The notes beneath the pieces are model-generated. The model was not told the origin of the DNA and searched no databases. It saw only the letters and a program-made list of their open reading frames with translations. A program made the position numbers and the translations under genes. Of a stretch of DNA of 64,000 nt, positions 32,603 to 43,222 are shown one piece after another. This DNA is from Lunularia cruciata (Eukaryota; Streptophyta; Marchantiopsida; Lunulariales; Lunulariaceae): the NCBI GenBank assembly GCA_948567375.1, contig OX419761.1, positions 33,890,243-33,954,242 of the forward strand, in the 5' to 3' direction. How positions within the stretch are numbered: the stretch's first letter is position 1; every line of letters starts with the position of its first letter.

Positions 32603-33371
32603 AGTTCAATAGAAATTCAATTTGAAGTTTAGCTTCCAGTGTTGCAGCTACAGATGCATGATTTGAAGATGTAAGAAAGCAAAGCATCTCTCGATGTATT
32701 CCTTCACACAGTGCGAACGAAAGAAGGAGCCCATCGCTGATGAAGCGGAAATAAATTGGTGGTTCTTGGTGTTATGTCAAATGAACCAAATGCCTTCGCC
32801 CTTGGGGTATTACATATGGTTTCTAGTGTAGGTTACTCTACATAGTGCTTGGTTCTTCATACCAGTTGGACGTAATCTTTGGTTTCTTTTAGTCGGGTCC
32901 ACTTAGTCCACATTTCTTGGAGTCTTGGGATCTTCTTTTCTTTTGCACTTTTCCATGCATCTGCATTCCTTTTTTCCTTTTCCTTCGGGGTGTGCCTGCT
33001 AGTTGCTTTCTGTTGGAGGACGTACGGTAGAGAGACTTTGGCAGGATGACAAGAAGTGAATAAAAGCAGGGCCTAGACATATATCAATTTTCACCAGAAG
33101 CAATACATAATTCCAATCCAAGCCTTTTGCTTCCCTTTTGCACGATTTTATGTGATCCATATTTACCCGTTTCTCCAACAACAACATGATGATGAGATCC
33201 ACAAGATCAAGAAAAGTGCTAACTTGTTACTGAAACCAAAAGCATCGAATATCCACAAAGATGTAATCAACCTGTGTCTCTTATCCCTTAGCAATGAAAC
33301 AAGAATTTTTTTGCTGCATTTAGATTCTTACGTACATTACCTCTGGATAAAGCTGCGATTTGTGGGTACAG

Positions 33372-33470
33372 AAAATGGCGACCCGCATAGGATAACATAT
33401 GGATGAGAAGACCTCATCAAACCCATACATCGATAAAACAGAAAAAGTCAAATGGGGTTAAGCCCCAATT
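33372..33470 (-). repeat. Dispersed ~90-bp repeat, copy 2
   Basis: It begins GGCGACCCGCATAGGATAAC, then GATGAGAAGACCTCATCAAA, and ends AAATGGGGTTAAGCCCCAAT. Same block order as copies at 34,428 and 44,546. Confidence 0.8.
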
Positions 33471-34011
33471 GAATCGGTATAGAAATATATCCTACCGCAA
33501 CTAGAATTTGTGTGTACTATCTGTCGTCTGATTGACTTGAGTTGAATGGATTAACGTATCGTAAGAAGTGCTTTCCACGGCCCATTGCTTTTCACCGGTC
33601 TTGGAAAGCTGTTACTCTGGTCTAACTTACTTGCCAAGGTCCGACAATCAAGTCTACAAGCAAAAGTCGCAGAGCAAGGTTCTTTCACGTTCACGATACG
33701 TCCTGGATAGCTTAGGTTGTCTTATATCTTTCAAACTATACCCGTTGCGCGCATAGTGGACAACGGTATATTTACGGCGTTTACTTCTCCCACCGACAGT
33801 AAAAGCATCCAGTTTACTGTCATTAGAACCCAACCTCTTGACATAAACGACAACTAGTCCATGCCCAGTGCAGGATGTACGAGGCAAACAAAACTCGCGA
33901 AGACATGCTTTATCCTCATCTCTACCCGTAATCGTCCTAACTCCATCCCCATCCCCACCTATCCTATCATCAGGACAAAAAACCCATGAAAACATGTGTA
34001 ATCCCCTTCCC

Positions 34012-34265
34012 AGTTCTGTTCAGTCACCCTCGTCCCCGTCCCCATCCCCATTCGATGTCCTTATCTCTAGAGGTAGTTTCATTCATCCTCCTTGTCCGCG
34101 TCCGTCGGTTCAGTTCCGTTCTTCGATATAGATACTTGCACCAGTTCTGTCCGTCATCCTCGTCCCATCCACATTCGTAGTCCTTATCTCTAAAAGTAGT
34201 TCCATCCATCTTCCCTGTCCTCGTCCGTTGGCTCAGTTCCGTTCTTCTATATAGAGACTTACACT
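34012..34265. repeat. ~125-bp tandem duplication, CT-rich
   Basis: Units 34,012-34,142 and 34,143-34,265 share CAGTTCTGT, then CCTTATCTCTA, AGTAGTTTCATTCATC or its variant, and GGTTCAGTTCCGTTCTTC near the end. The two differ by small indels. Confidence 0.85.
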
Positions 34266-34427
34266 ACTATAGTAAATGACCATCTCTTTCTAAAGGTAAA
34301 TAAGATAAATCAACTTCGGAAATATCTTGGTAGAAACTTTGGTTCAGGAACTTAGATATTTTTGGAACTTTAACTCTTTCACCTTTTTGTGATGCGACAT
34401 AGAAAGAAGTGCTATAATGATGACAAT

Positions 34428-34506
34428 GGCGACCGCGTAGAAAAATGAAGGATGGGAAGCCCCCAACAAGCCATACAAGGGAGAGAGGAAAAAGGTAAAA
34501 TGGGTA
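34428..34506 (-). repeat. Dispersed ~90-bp repeat, copy 3
   Basis: GCGACCGCGTAGAAAAATGA, AGGATGGGAAGCCCCC, CAAGCCATACAAGGGAGAG and AAAGGTAAAATGGG in order. It lacks the terminal GGCTAAGCCCC half. Confidence 0.85.
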
Positions 34507-36851
34507 ATAATGCAGTTTTGTGGTAATAAGGCTAATAATGAAGTTTTGTGTCCTGAATATAACTGTATCGATATTCTTTGTGACATTAATCTCTTTAAGT
34601 TAGTTTATTATCTCAACTTCAATGAACAAAGCACTCATTCACTATAATTGTAGGAAACTGCCTTGTTTACGGAATCAAGGTGCGATTTTGAAGACTACAA
34701 CCTACAAGATAACATTGATAGTAAAAGAATATGGAGTTCAGGTTGTTCATGATTCTAAACTACTTCAAAAGTCCACATATTACGGTTCAGGAAGCTCTTG
34801 ACCTTTTGGCAGACTTCGACCATGATTGCAATTAAACACTGTCAGTCCAATTTCCAGTGACCAAATTCGTATGTTGGAGAACCATGAGTTGCAATTGGAG
34901 AAAGACGGACCGATTTCGAGCGGTACGACGAGAACAAAAGTGAAATAACACTGTTACGACAGATGGAGAGAAATGTGCATGGGCAATCAGGACGAAACTC
35001 AGATCACTACTGGAGCACTGAAGCCGTCTTAGTCTAGATATTAGGTCCTCGTATTCATACGAAAAGCCAAGGTCTAGAATTCTGGGGTAGAAGTCTAAGA
35101 TGCAAGGAAAGATCCAACAATATTCTAGATTCCCGCTAAATGATGTTTCATGCTGGCCAAAAGATTCAATGATATCTTCGATGCCATGTGGATCAAGTTG
35201 GGGTCTGCTTGCGACAGTACGCCACAGAAGAAGAGGTGGTGTTGGCAGCAATTTTATTATATGTTTGTTTAAAGGTACGTAAGAATGCTATAGTGCAGTT
35301 GAGACAAGATCAAACTATATTCTAATTTTTTGTTGGTTTTAGAATGAATTGGGTCTATGAATTTTTTTTCTTTTGTGATCAATTTGACAATTAATTTAAT
35401 CTTATTTTTGTATTCTATTTTTTCTTGTGAATTAAGCTTGATGAGCAAATACAAACTTTCGAAGGAAGATAAAAAATTTGAGAAGTAAATCAAATCAAAT
35501 CAAATAAACAAATAATTTATCCGTATCCATCTATTGCAAACCAATCGCGTCCATATGCAACCATCAGACTTATTTCTTCGAAGAATCTTGTCAAGAGTTG
35601 AGTTGTTGCGAAAATATGGTGAGCGTCTAAATACATTCCTCTGTCCGGAGATGAATTTTTTTATCGAGCCTAAATTATCCGAGAATCTTGTCTCCTTCTC
35701 AAAGCCATCCACAGCCCGGACACGCCCACAAAAGTGGTCACCGAATTCTGGTTAGGCCATGTTGGGACTGTGGGTGACGAGGTGGAGTCGGGTTGAACCG
35801 GGGACTCCGGTCAAGTTCCCGAGTTTGGGTTACAAGACTGGTCGAGTCAAGGCCTGAGGGACTCGGGGTCGAGTTGGGGGATACTCGAATCTCGACACTA
35901 CCATTGGAAACGACCCTATGCGTTATTGAGTATTTTAAAAGAACGATTTGATGAAGATAAAAGTTTTCTGCTTCTGAGGAATAGACGTTCTATAGTATTA
36001 ACGTGCCAAGCCAAGGTCTGGAAAAATACTTTTGGGTCTTTTCTTTTCATTCTGAATGTAATGTCGCGAAATTCAAGTGCCAAGGATAAGGCACTGCCAA
36101 GACCATTGTGCGAAATTCTTTCAAGACAAGAATAAAATAGGTAGTCATTCGAATAAGAGGGACACTGAGACCTAACATGCCATTTTTTTCATTTGACACA
36201 TCGGGGATTGGTTTCATTTACCCCCTTGGGGGTTTAGCTTTTTTGTCCGCTTGCGTCTTTTCCTTGTACGGTTTGATAGTGTTCCGATTCGCTTTTCCCA
36301 ACATGTTAATTCTTTAAAGATTAAACAGACCGTGCCCGGAAAAGACTTTGAGATCAAAATACGAGGTAGTAAATTAGGTGAACGCAAAAGGTGGCAAAAC
36401 TGAGGGACTCTAACTTCGCCCCCTTTGATGTGGTACCTTTGATGTGAATGATGTATAGAACAGTGATTCAAAGGAAGAAATGATATATATATGTACTGTA
36501 TTACAGTTGTGGTGGAAGGTGCCTTTTCTCAACTTCCTTACAAGTTAAGAGTCGAATACCCCTGAAATTTGGCGAAGAGTACCCACACTCTTCGCAACAT
36601 TTTACTGTCACGAGAACTTTATCTTAGTGTTATCTAAGGTTCAACAGGGATTCAATATGAGAGAACAAGAAATAAAGGAGGATCTTGGGGTGCAATCCAG
36701 ATTCTGTTTTCACATATTCTCATGTACTGAAAGTAAGATAATCTGATCCTTATTTCTACAAGGGACAACACAGAGAAAACTATCTAAATTCAACTCATGA
36801 AATACCAAACAATACAAAAGATACCCTGGTTATTAGAGGTTTGGTTATTAG

Positions 36852-36898
36852 AAGAACAAAAGAAAGTTTCTTCACACAATCAACTTTCTTTTGTTCTT
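36852..36898. repeat. 17-bp perfect hairpin
   Basis: AAGAACAAAAGAAAGTT (36,852-36,868), 13-nt loop, then its exact reverse complement (36,882-36,898). Confidence 0.95.
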
Positions 36899-37356
36899 GA
36901 GGAGGTAAGCAGGATTCGCAATATTTATGCAATGGAAAACAGAAAAACTAAAAAGTATGTCCCATGGAAAGAGGAAGTTATCTTCCTTACGCTAGTGATC
37001 CTGCAAGTGTTTTTTATTTGAGAACTGAAACGGTAGCTATGGGAATGGGGTGACCATCCATAAATTAAAAAATTATTCTCTCAAGTTGATTTCGGTAAGA
37101 TAAACACTTTAAAATTTCAGGTTAGTTCTGAATAAAACTAAATCAAAATTCTTAAACTTTAGAAATCAATAAACTCCTATAAGAGTCATGTCTTTTTAAC
37201 ATCCCATTGAAAAACTTTCTGGACCGCCAAGATAAAACTTGGCGGTCCATAAGGCAAAAGGAGAGAAGTGCTTCATAGGTGATCCTTAAATGTCAAGTTT
37301 ACAAGGAAGAAATAAAAATAACATCTATAAATAAAATGAAGATGCAGATTAGATTG

Positions 37357-38631
37357 GACCTAGGAGACACCTTCCATATATTCTTTCGTACCTTATTCCT
37401 TTCCTTCTCCTTCTTCCTAGGAGACATTCTACATATATTTTTTCGTATCTTCTTCCTTATTTTTACTCTTTTCTTTCAGTCTGATTGTGCTGTAGGACAG
37501 ATTTTTGGTACCGGTACTGTTGGAACTTAACACCATGTTACCTCATTCGTTTTATTCTTTTACGGCTTGATAAGTCGTCCCATCCTTCTTGTTATCCTAC
37601 GCGGTCGCTTTTTAACTCTTCGTTCCCAGAACTGAAAGTCTTGTGACTATCCGTGTCAAAGTTTGGTAATGCACCATGTAGATTCGGACGGCCGTGGATA
37701 TCATGGCAACCTCGTTGAGTTTGCGAGGAACAAGCGGCAGCGAATGTCCGAAGCTCGTCACAAGATTCCTGTCGTGCAAACTTTTCATTCTCTGCGTATC
37801 CATTGTCTTCGGGAATCTCAATTGCCGAAGTGGAGAAAGGGTAACGCACGAACAACGAGGAACTAATCGGTCATCACTCTGAGGAAACCGGGTGACTGGA
37901 CGATACAAAATTAACACACATTTATATAAAATCACATGTCCATGTCTAATCGGTACTGTTGGATAACCCATAGCGCGAAACAACTTTCACAAGTTGGAAA
38001 ATACTTTGAACGTTCATAATCAAAATGGACGGTATTGAAAGGATTTGAGTATCGTTGGATTCTTATGTGAAGTAATACTTTAAACACTAATTTGAATTCG
38101 TTTGTGAAAAAATTTTAAAACATACATAGGAAATGTTCTACGTACATTCGTTCATAGAAATTTCAAGAACGACCATATGCAAGTCAATTTTTCATTATTA
38201 TAATTCAATTCAACACCTTTAGAGATAACTTTTTACACGGAACTTATGAGCAGAAAAGTGAAGCCACACATACCAGGTATTATTGCTTCACTTTTTGAGA
38301 TCAATTTTTAGTGTTAAATAACTTAAAATTTGTTAGTTTTTTATCTTTAAACCTTGAATGCCACAAACAGCTAAGGTTTTAAAACAGGTCAAGACGGTAA
38401 TTATATGTTTCAGCCAATTCTACACACAGTTGTTTAAGTGTAAAAAACAAAGCAAAGTCGAGTGAATCCTTTAAAATTTTATGGCTACAGAATTTTCATT
38501 GAATGTTTAATGCAGAAAGTTGAATATTTTTGTTCAAAACATAATTATTTTTTAATGTCTTGGGGTCCACAAATCTACTCATTATATTGCATAAATTCCA
38601 ACATGAAAAAATAACTTAAAAGAATGATTAT

Positions 38632-38700
<69 letters not shown>

Positions 38701-38764
38701 AAAGATTTTTCACGTATAATGCGTAACTCATCTAAGGGAGAGATTCTTATTCACTACAACCCAA
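37357..38764 (-). repeat. Large inverted repeat, left arm
   Basis: Reverse complement of 43,223-44,715. Matching landmarks are CAACCCA next to GTGAATAAGAATCTCTCCC at the inner end, a (TA)n microsatellite, and a 123-codon open stretch (37,612-37,983 minus) beginning MFRAMGYPTVP. At the outer end are a piece of the dispersed repeat (37,566-37,612) and TAGGAGACACCTTCCATATA. The open stretch has no known domain, and its conservation simply follows DNA identity. The arm could be a solo LTR or a fold-back element end. Confidence 0.9.
38633..38697. repeat. (TA)n microsatellite, ~65 bp
   Basis: Uninterrupted TA repeats within the left inverted-repeat arm. The right arm has a much shorter version near 43,295-43,313, so the tract has expanded or contracted since the arms diverged. 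Confidence 0.97.
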
Positions 38765-39903
38765 TAGGGATGTAGGGCGCCTGCTATGAACGTGAATGGC
38801 ATTGTTCTGCTCGTCAGTTCTGATAATCCAAATCAACTCATCATGTGCATGGAACTACTTGCAACAAGCCACCACAGTCGTTGTACATCCTCTTACTACT
38901 CTTCAATGGAAAGGATTTCTTTCTTAAACGCGACGTCCAGATTACCTCTGTCTTGAATTGTCATCATTCTGCTATCAGGCTAGCACACGTGAACTTCCTG
39001 TTTCGCTATGCCCTGACTTACCCCTTTATGGCCACACCTCGAAACCCTTCCTTCATTTGCTCTTGTTCTCCTTTGCACTGTATGCATCGCCAGTAGAGAC
39101 ATCCATTCTGCATGAATATCCTCGTTCTCACTTCAACTCTTTCTAGTTCAGTTCTTTCGTTGGAACATCTTAAATTGCCTGCAAACTTGGAAATCTTCAC
39201 TGCTTGAAAGATGATCTTCTGCCTGTCATGTATGCACATTATGCCCTCGGCGACTTCGTTTTCGACCTCCTCTCCTCTTCGAGAAAGAAGATATTCTTTC
39301 TCTGAGCCAAATGATGTTGCAGTTACTTCGCTCCTTAACACTTCGTCTCAATGTTATCCTCCTTGTCATCGCCTTCATACCAGCGGCCAATCCAAATCTC
39401 GCTCGGTTAATCCTAGCATCACTTCCTAAGGGACCAGCTCCAAACTTGCAATTCTCCGGCAAATTGCTCTCGCCCGAATCTTATTCAAGACCTCTCCGCT
39501 GTTTAAATTTCATCGATTTCTCTCTTTCTGGAGGCGCCCTCACTCATCTGCTATGTCGGTTATCCTCCCCCTCCTCTTCATCCCAGCATCTCCTACATGC
39601 TCCTCTTTAAGATTTTCTCCTTCCCTAGCTCGATCCCTTCTATTTCTTTACCGTCAAATCAACTGAAGTAAACCGCCTCTTATGTAGAACCATCTCTTTG
39701 CATACCTGTGCAACTGCTGGTGTCCACCAGGTTCAAACACTCCGTGTCCACTTCGACCTACGCACCGGCAACGCAGGGACAACCGAGTTATGCAAAACTT
39801 TTGCATAAATGTACATGGAATTGCATTGATTCATGATCATCAACTCTTCTTCCAAAATAGAAAAACCAATCTGAAGTTCAAATTGAGATACTTGCCAATC
39901 AGT
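38765..39903. other. Unassigned CT-rich DNA inside the inverted-repeat unit
   Basis: Overlapping frames on both strands (39,018-39,341 minus, 39,226-39,462 minus, 39,311-39,610 plus) show no recognisable motif. The plus strand is pyrimidine-rich in 39,100-39,660, as plant 5' leaders often are. The stretch lies 3' of the minus-strand ORF at 39,904-40,698 and could be its downstream exon or UTR. Confidence 0.3.
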
Positions 39904-40698
39904 TTATATTCCATCCGCAAGTTGTACCATACAGCTAACAAGCAAAGGAATTCCAAAGTATTTCCCAACACGAGCAACTCCTCCGCGCAGTCTCTTCATA
40001 CGTGAGGCAGGCTTGTGAATTGAAACTTGAAGACCTATACTAGAAGACTTTTGGAGTGAGAGTAACGGCCGCGGGTGAGTTGCGACTTGAATGTCTTCAC
40101 TAGAAGAATATCGGAGTGTAAGTAAGCGGAACGAGAGGAGAACAAAGCCAACAAGTTGCTGCTGATCGTCCATGACCTCGAACCACACTGGATCCGAGAA
40201 CTCTCCAGCATGTGCATTCAAAGTTAACCCTCGAAAGCATTGAACTGCAACGCTTCCAAAGACAAAAGGTGATCCAGACTCCGTGTTGTTGATTACATGA
40301 ATCTGCATATTACTTTCTAAATCAGACTCGGGAGTGTGAAACTGTAAAATATCCTCATGTTCGTGGTCAGGGTTGCGGGAAGCTCTTTTTGCACTTGAGG
40401 TAACGCGCTCCTGATACTTCTGCCCCGGGCTCCCCAGACTAGCTCCAACCGACATCTCAATGTCGGGAAAAGCAGTAGCACGACGCGGCCAAACTTGAAC
40501 AACCACATTCCGCATTGGGTGCTGTTGGTTCTGCACAAGCAAATGAAAGGCGTTTGACCATGACGTGTGGAGAGAAGATGAACATAATGTCAAAGTGTAT
40601 TGACGAATCAACTCGAAACAAGGATTGAATAATTCAGATGTCCTTCTGCGTTGTGAATGCCAGAATTTATGATCTTGACTTCCGATGGACGATCCCAT
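39904..40698 (-). CDS. Uncharacterised 264-aa protein, possible C2-like region
   Basis: The longest open frame of the window outside known families. It starts MGSSIGSQDHKFWHSQRRRT with in-frame stops just upstream. Residues ~75-100 (HLLVQNQQHPMRNVVVQVWP) look like beta strands. Residues ~150-200, from MQIHVINN to FSDPVWFEVMDD then QQQLVGFVLLSFRLL, resemble the last strands of a C2 domain, a fold that often binds membranes with calcium. The C-terminus repeats itself: LTLRYSSSEDIQVATHPRP then LLSLQKSSSIGLQVSIHKPA. No transmembrane segment is evident. It lies between the arms of the large inverted repeat. A decayed relative is at 52,844-53,338, which supports a real gene family. Function unknown; a truncated larger gene or a 3' exon is equally possible. 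Confidence 0.5.
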   Translation of the reverse strand: MGSSIGSQDHKFWHSQRRRTSELFNPCFELIRQYTLTLCSSSLHTSWSNAFHLLVQNQQHPMRNVVVQVWPRRATAFPDIEMSVGASLGSPGQKYQERVTSSAKRASRNPDHEHEDILQFHTPESDLESNMQIHVINNTESGSPFVFGSVAVQCFRGLTLNAHAGEFSDPVWFEVMDDQQQLVGFVLLSFRLLTLRYSSSEDIQVATHPRPLLSLQKSSSIGLQVSIHKPASRMKRLRGGVARVGKYFGIPLLVSCMVQLADGI

Positions 40699-41478
40699 CG
40701 AACGTCAAGATCACAAATTAGGATAGTTGACATACTCCATCAATATTGCCGCCTTTCATATCTCGTTCCATGTTTCGATTTGAGCAAGACAGGAGAGAAA
40801 ACAGAGGTAATACATGCTTACTTTAGGAGAAGAAGAAAACAGAACAAATTGAAGCGATAAAATAGCCTTTCCTTTTTCCCACATGGTACTGCAAATGTGA
40901 CTCCAGTCATTGACAGGAGCAACAGCCGTATTGCAAACGCTAATCTGAATATGTGCAATTCATACTTACACTTCACCCAGCAAGAATTGATGTCACTGCA
41001 GAACAAAGTCGGATGCTTGTTGGGCACAACCGATGTGCATGGTTTGATGTGGATGAAACTTGTGTGACGGATAGAGATGTTCAGCGTCAAGCTCATAACT
41101 CATCTTCTGGTCCTTGGGAGAACTCATCAAATCAAAAATCTGCTGCACTTAAACTTGACTAAACCTTGAGCAGTCGAATGCTACCCAGAGTTTGAAGTAG
41201 TCGTGTTCAACAGTTTGTCGTCGTCTTACAAGCCTTCAATTAGCAGACGCTTCTGCTCTTTCAGCTCCCTCCAACTACTATGTTATATCTCAACGTGTCC
41301 TCGTTTCCTTGCCGACGGTCCTCAACGGAGCAAGCCAACACTCAACTCAATGCTCATGGGACTAATAACAGCTTACAATGTACTATACTCTCTTTGGGGC
41401 CTATACTACTATTGGGCCTCATTACTACTATATGTACTGTACTATACTACTATTGGGGTCTAGCACCATTTAGTCCCA
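40699..41478. other. Unassigned DNA upstream of the 264-aa frame
   Basis: Possible 5' flank of the minus-strand ORF. Short frames (40,818-41,096 minus, 40,953-41,162 plus, 41,203-41,463 plus) show no motif. Near 41,385-41,460 are interspersed ACTACTATTGGG words that belong to the dispersed-repeat family edge. Confidence 0.35.
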
Positions 41479-41790
41479 TTAGCCTGATGGGTCTTCCCTA
41501 TCCTTCATGTGTTCTAGGTGGTCGCTTTGTAAGGCTTGAAGGGGGTCTCCCCATCCTTCATGTGTTCTAGATAGTTGCCTTGTAAGGCTTGAGGGGTTTT
41601 CCATCCTTCATGTGTTCTAGGTGGTCGGCTTGTAAGACTTGATGGGGTCTTCTCATCCTTCATGTGTTTTAGGTAGTTTCGCCTTGTAAGGCTCGATGGG
41701 TCTTCCCATCCTTCATGTGTTCTAAGCAGTTTCGCTTTGTAAGGCCTGATGGGGTCTTCCCATCCTTCATGTGTTCTAGTTGGTCGTCTT
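41479..41790. repeat. Six ~52-bp tandem repeats
   Basis: Six units share TGTAAGGCTTGATGGGGTCT, CCCATCCTTCATGTGTTCTA and GGTGGTCGCCT with small changes, starting at about 41,479, 41,528, 41,581, 41,631, 41,685 and 41,738. The unit is the middle part of the ~90-bp dispersed repeat, which lies next to it in fuller form at 41,842-41,932. The minus strand reads through as a 192-aa frame (41,514-42,092) with an RTHEGWEDP repeat, probably without function. Confidence 0.9.
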
Positions 41791-41841
41791 TCTCTCTCTT
41801 CTGACAACTCTTGATAGAATCCTGCCCAACTATTGGGGCTT

Positions 41842-42033
41842 AGCCCCATGTTACCTTTTTTTCTCTCCCTTGTACGGCTTGATGGGGTCTTCCCATCCTT
41901 CATTTTTCCTACGCGGTCGCCTTTTCTCACTACACGGTAGGGCAGATAGGGTTCAGTTCCATTTTGCGTTTCTCGTCTCTCCCTTGTCCGGGTTGATGGG
42001 GTCTTCTCCTTCGCTTTTTCTACGCGGTCGCAC
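41842..42033 (+). repeat. Dispersed ~90-bp repeat, two adjacent copies
   Basis: The copy at 41,842-41,932 runs ATTGGGGCTTAGCCCCATGT, TCTCTCCCTTGTACGGCTTG, ATGGGGTCTTCCCATCCTTC and CTACGCGGTCGCC. A second copy at 41,957-42,033 lacks the first block. These are the clearest plus-orientation copies. Confidence 0.9.
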
Positions 42034-42180
42034 TTCTCACTACACGACTGCTTGTAGCTAAAAGCCCCTGTCGGTATCATCAAACCTGACAACCTCTTGC
42101 TATTTTATACAGTGCGGAAATGCGCGGCGCGTCGTAAAGAGGTGTAGCTTGTTGTTATTCATTCTTCACTTTTTAACACA

Positions 42181-42352
42181 GAGATGGACTTAATTGTACC
42201 ACCAACTCTGGCATCTACATTTACCAGTGCCCAAGTTGGCGAAAAAAACTTGACAGTATTCCCGAAAGAGATGGACTTAATTGTACCCCCAACTTCGGCA
42301 TCTAGATTTACAGGTATCCGAAGTTGGCCAAAAGACTTAATAGTATTCCCGG
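42181..42352 (+). repeat. 87-bp tandem duplication, in frame
   Basis: Units 42,181-42,267 and 42,268-42,352 both start GAGATGGACTTAATTGTACC. The length is a multiple of three. The frame 42,184-42,429 (81 codons) reads MDLIVPPTLASTFTSAQVGE then MDLIVPPTSASRFTGIRSWP, so the peptide is duplicated as well. No known family recognised. Confidence 0.9.
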
Positions 42353-42429
42353 ACTTGACGTGGGCAGTTGATTGTCTTAGTTGTCAACAAACGTTGATAA
42401 TCTGTAATCACAATGTCTTTACGTGTTAA

Positions 42430-43222
42430 TTTGAGTTATCTAGTTATTTCCAATTTATTTTTGATACAACTACGAGTTGAGTGATTATAGGGAATGTTTC
42501 GACCAAGACTAACTAATCATTCACCAAAATTTTCTCACATTTGAAAGGAAAGATTAGGTTATTGTAATCAAGAAAAATAGATGTAACCAATTAAACTAAA
42601 TAGGATTTGTATTCCTACAGCCCTTTGTGAAATTTGCATCTTGTTCATATCTAAATGGTTAAATTGCATCATGTCCTCTCTAGATGATAAAATGCACACT
42701 CATTTTTGTAGACAAGCCTAATGCTTTCTGCAATTTGAACAACACCTAGAAGCACATACAGACACCTAACAACACAAAAAGACTTTGATAATTTTAACAT
42801 CAAAACCCATAAGACTTCAAAAACAGTCAGACATTCTCAAAGGAGAAGTGCTGGGTGTTATTATAATCTTCCTCGCGTTCCTCCAACATCTATTACCCTT
42901 CAAAGTTATCAACCAAGCTATCCTAGTATTCCCTACTAAATATCTTCTCGTGGATGCTTGTCACCGTATTATTTCCCACTGTATTGAGTGAATATTTTCA
43001 CTTCCTTTAGGGCATCAGATTTCTAGCCTTCATGGTTTGTTTAAAGCAGACCTCTCTTGTTGTGTTCAACTCAATTTCTTACCGGGAATTAAGGACGAGA
43101 AACTATTCTTGTAATAAGATATAGGTTTTAGTTCTTGATAGAAGCACTGTAAATGTGCATAGAGATAAAGGATTTGCTACGAACTATGGCCTTATGAAGA
43201 ATTTGGTTCATGGATCAAGACG
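42430..43222. other. Unassigned AT-rich DNA
   Basis: Nothing recognised. A 68-aa frame at 42,785-42,991 has no motif. Confidence 0.4.

Larger units (their letters stand above)
32603..37356. other. Unassigned DNA with repeats
   Basis: No gene recognised with confidence. The longest frames are 139 aa at 34,832-35,251 (minus), 113 aa at 33,654-33,995 (minus) and 70 aa at 35,500-35,712 (minus). None shows a domain. Structures listed separately: dispersed repeats at 33,372-33,470 and 34,428-34,506, tandem duplication at 34,012-34,265, hairpin at 36,852-36,898. The stretch 35,760-35,900 is visibly more GC-rich than its surroundings. Confidence 0.4.

Noticed and set aside
35500..35755. Opposing 70-aa and 73-aa frames
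   Set aside because: Both strands open over the same interval with no recognisable domain; no basis to choose or to call a gene.
41514..42092. 192-aa minus-strand frame with repeated THEGWEDP units
   Set aside because: It runs through the 52-bp tandem array and dispersed repeats. Its regularity comes from repeat DNA, not from selection on a protein.
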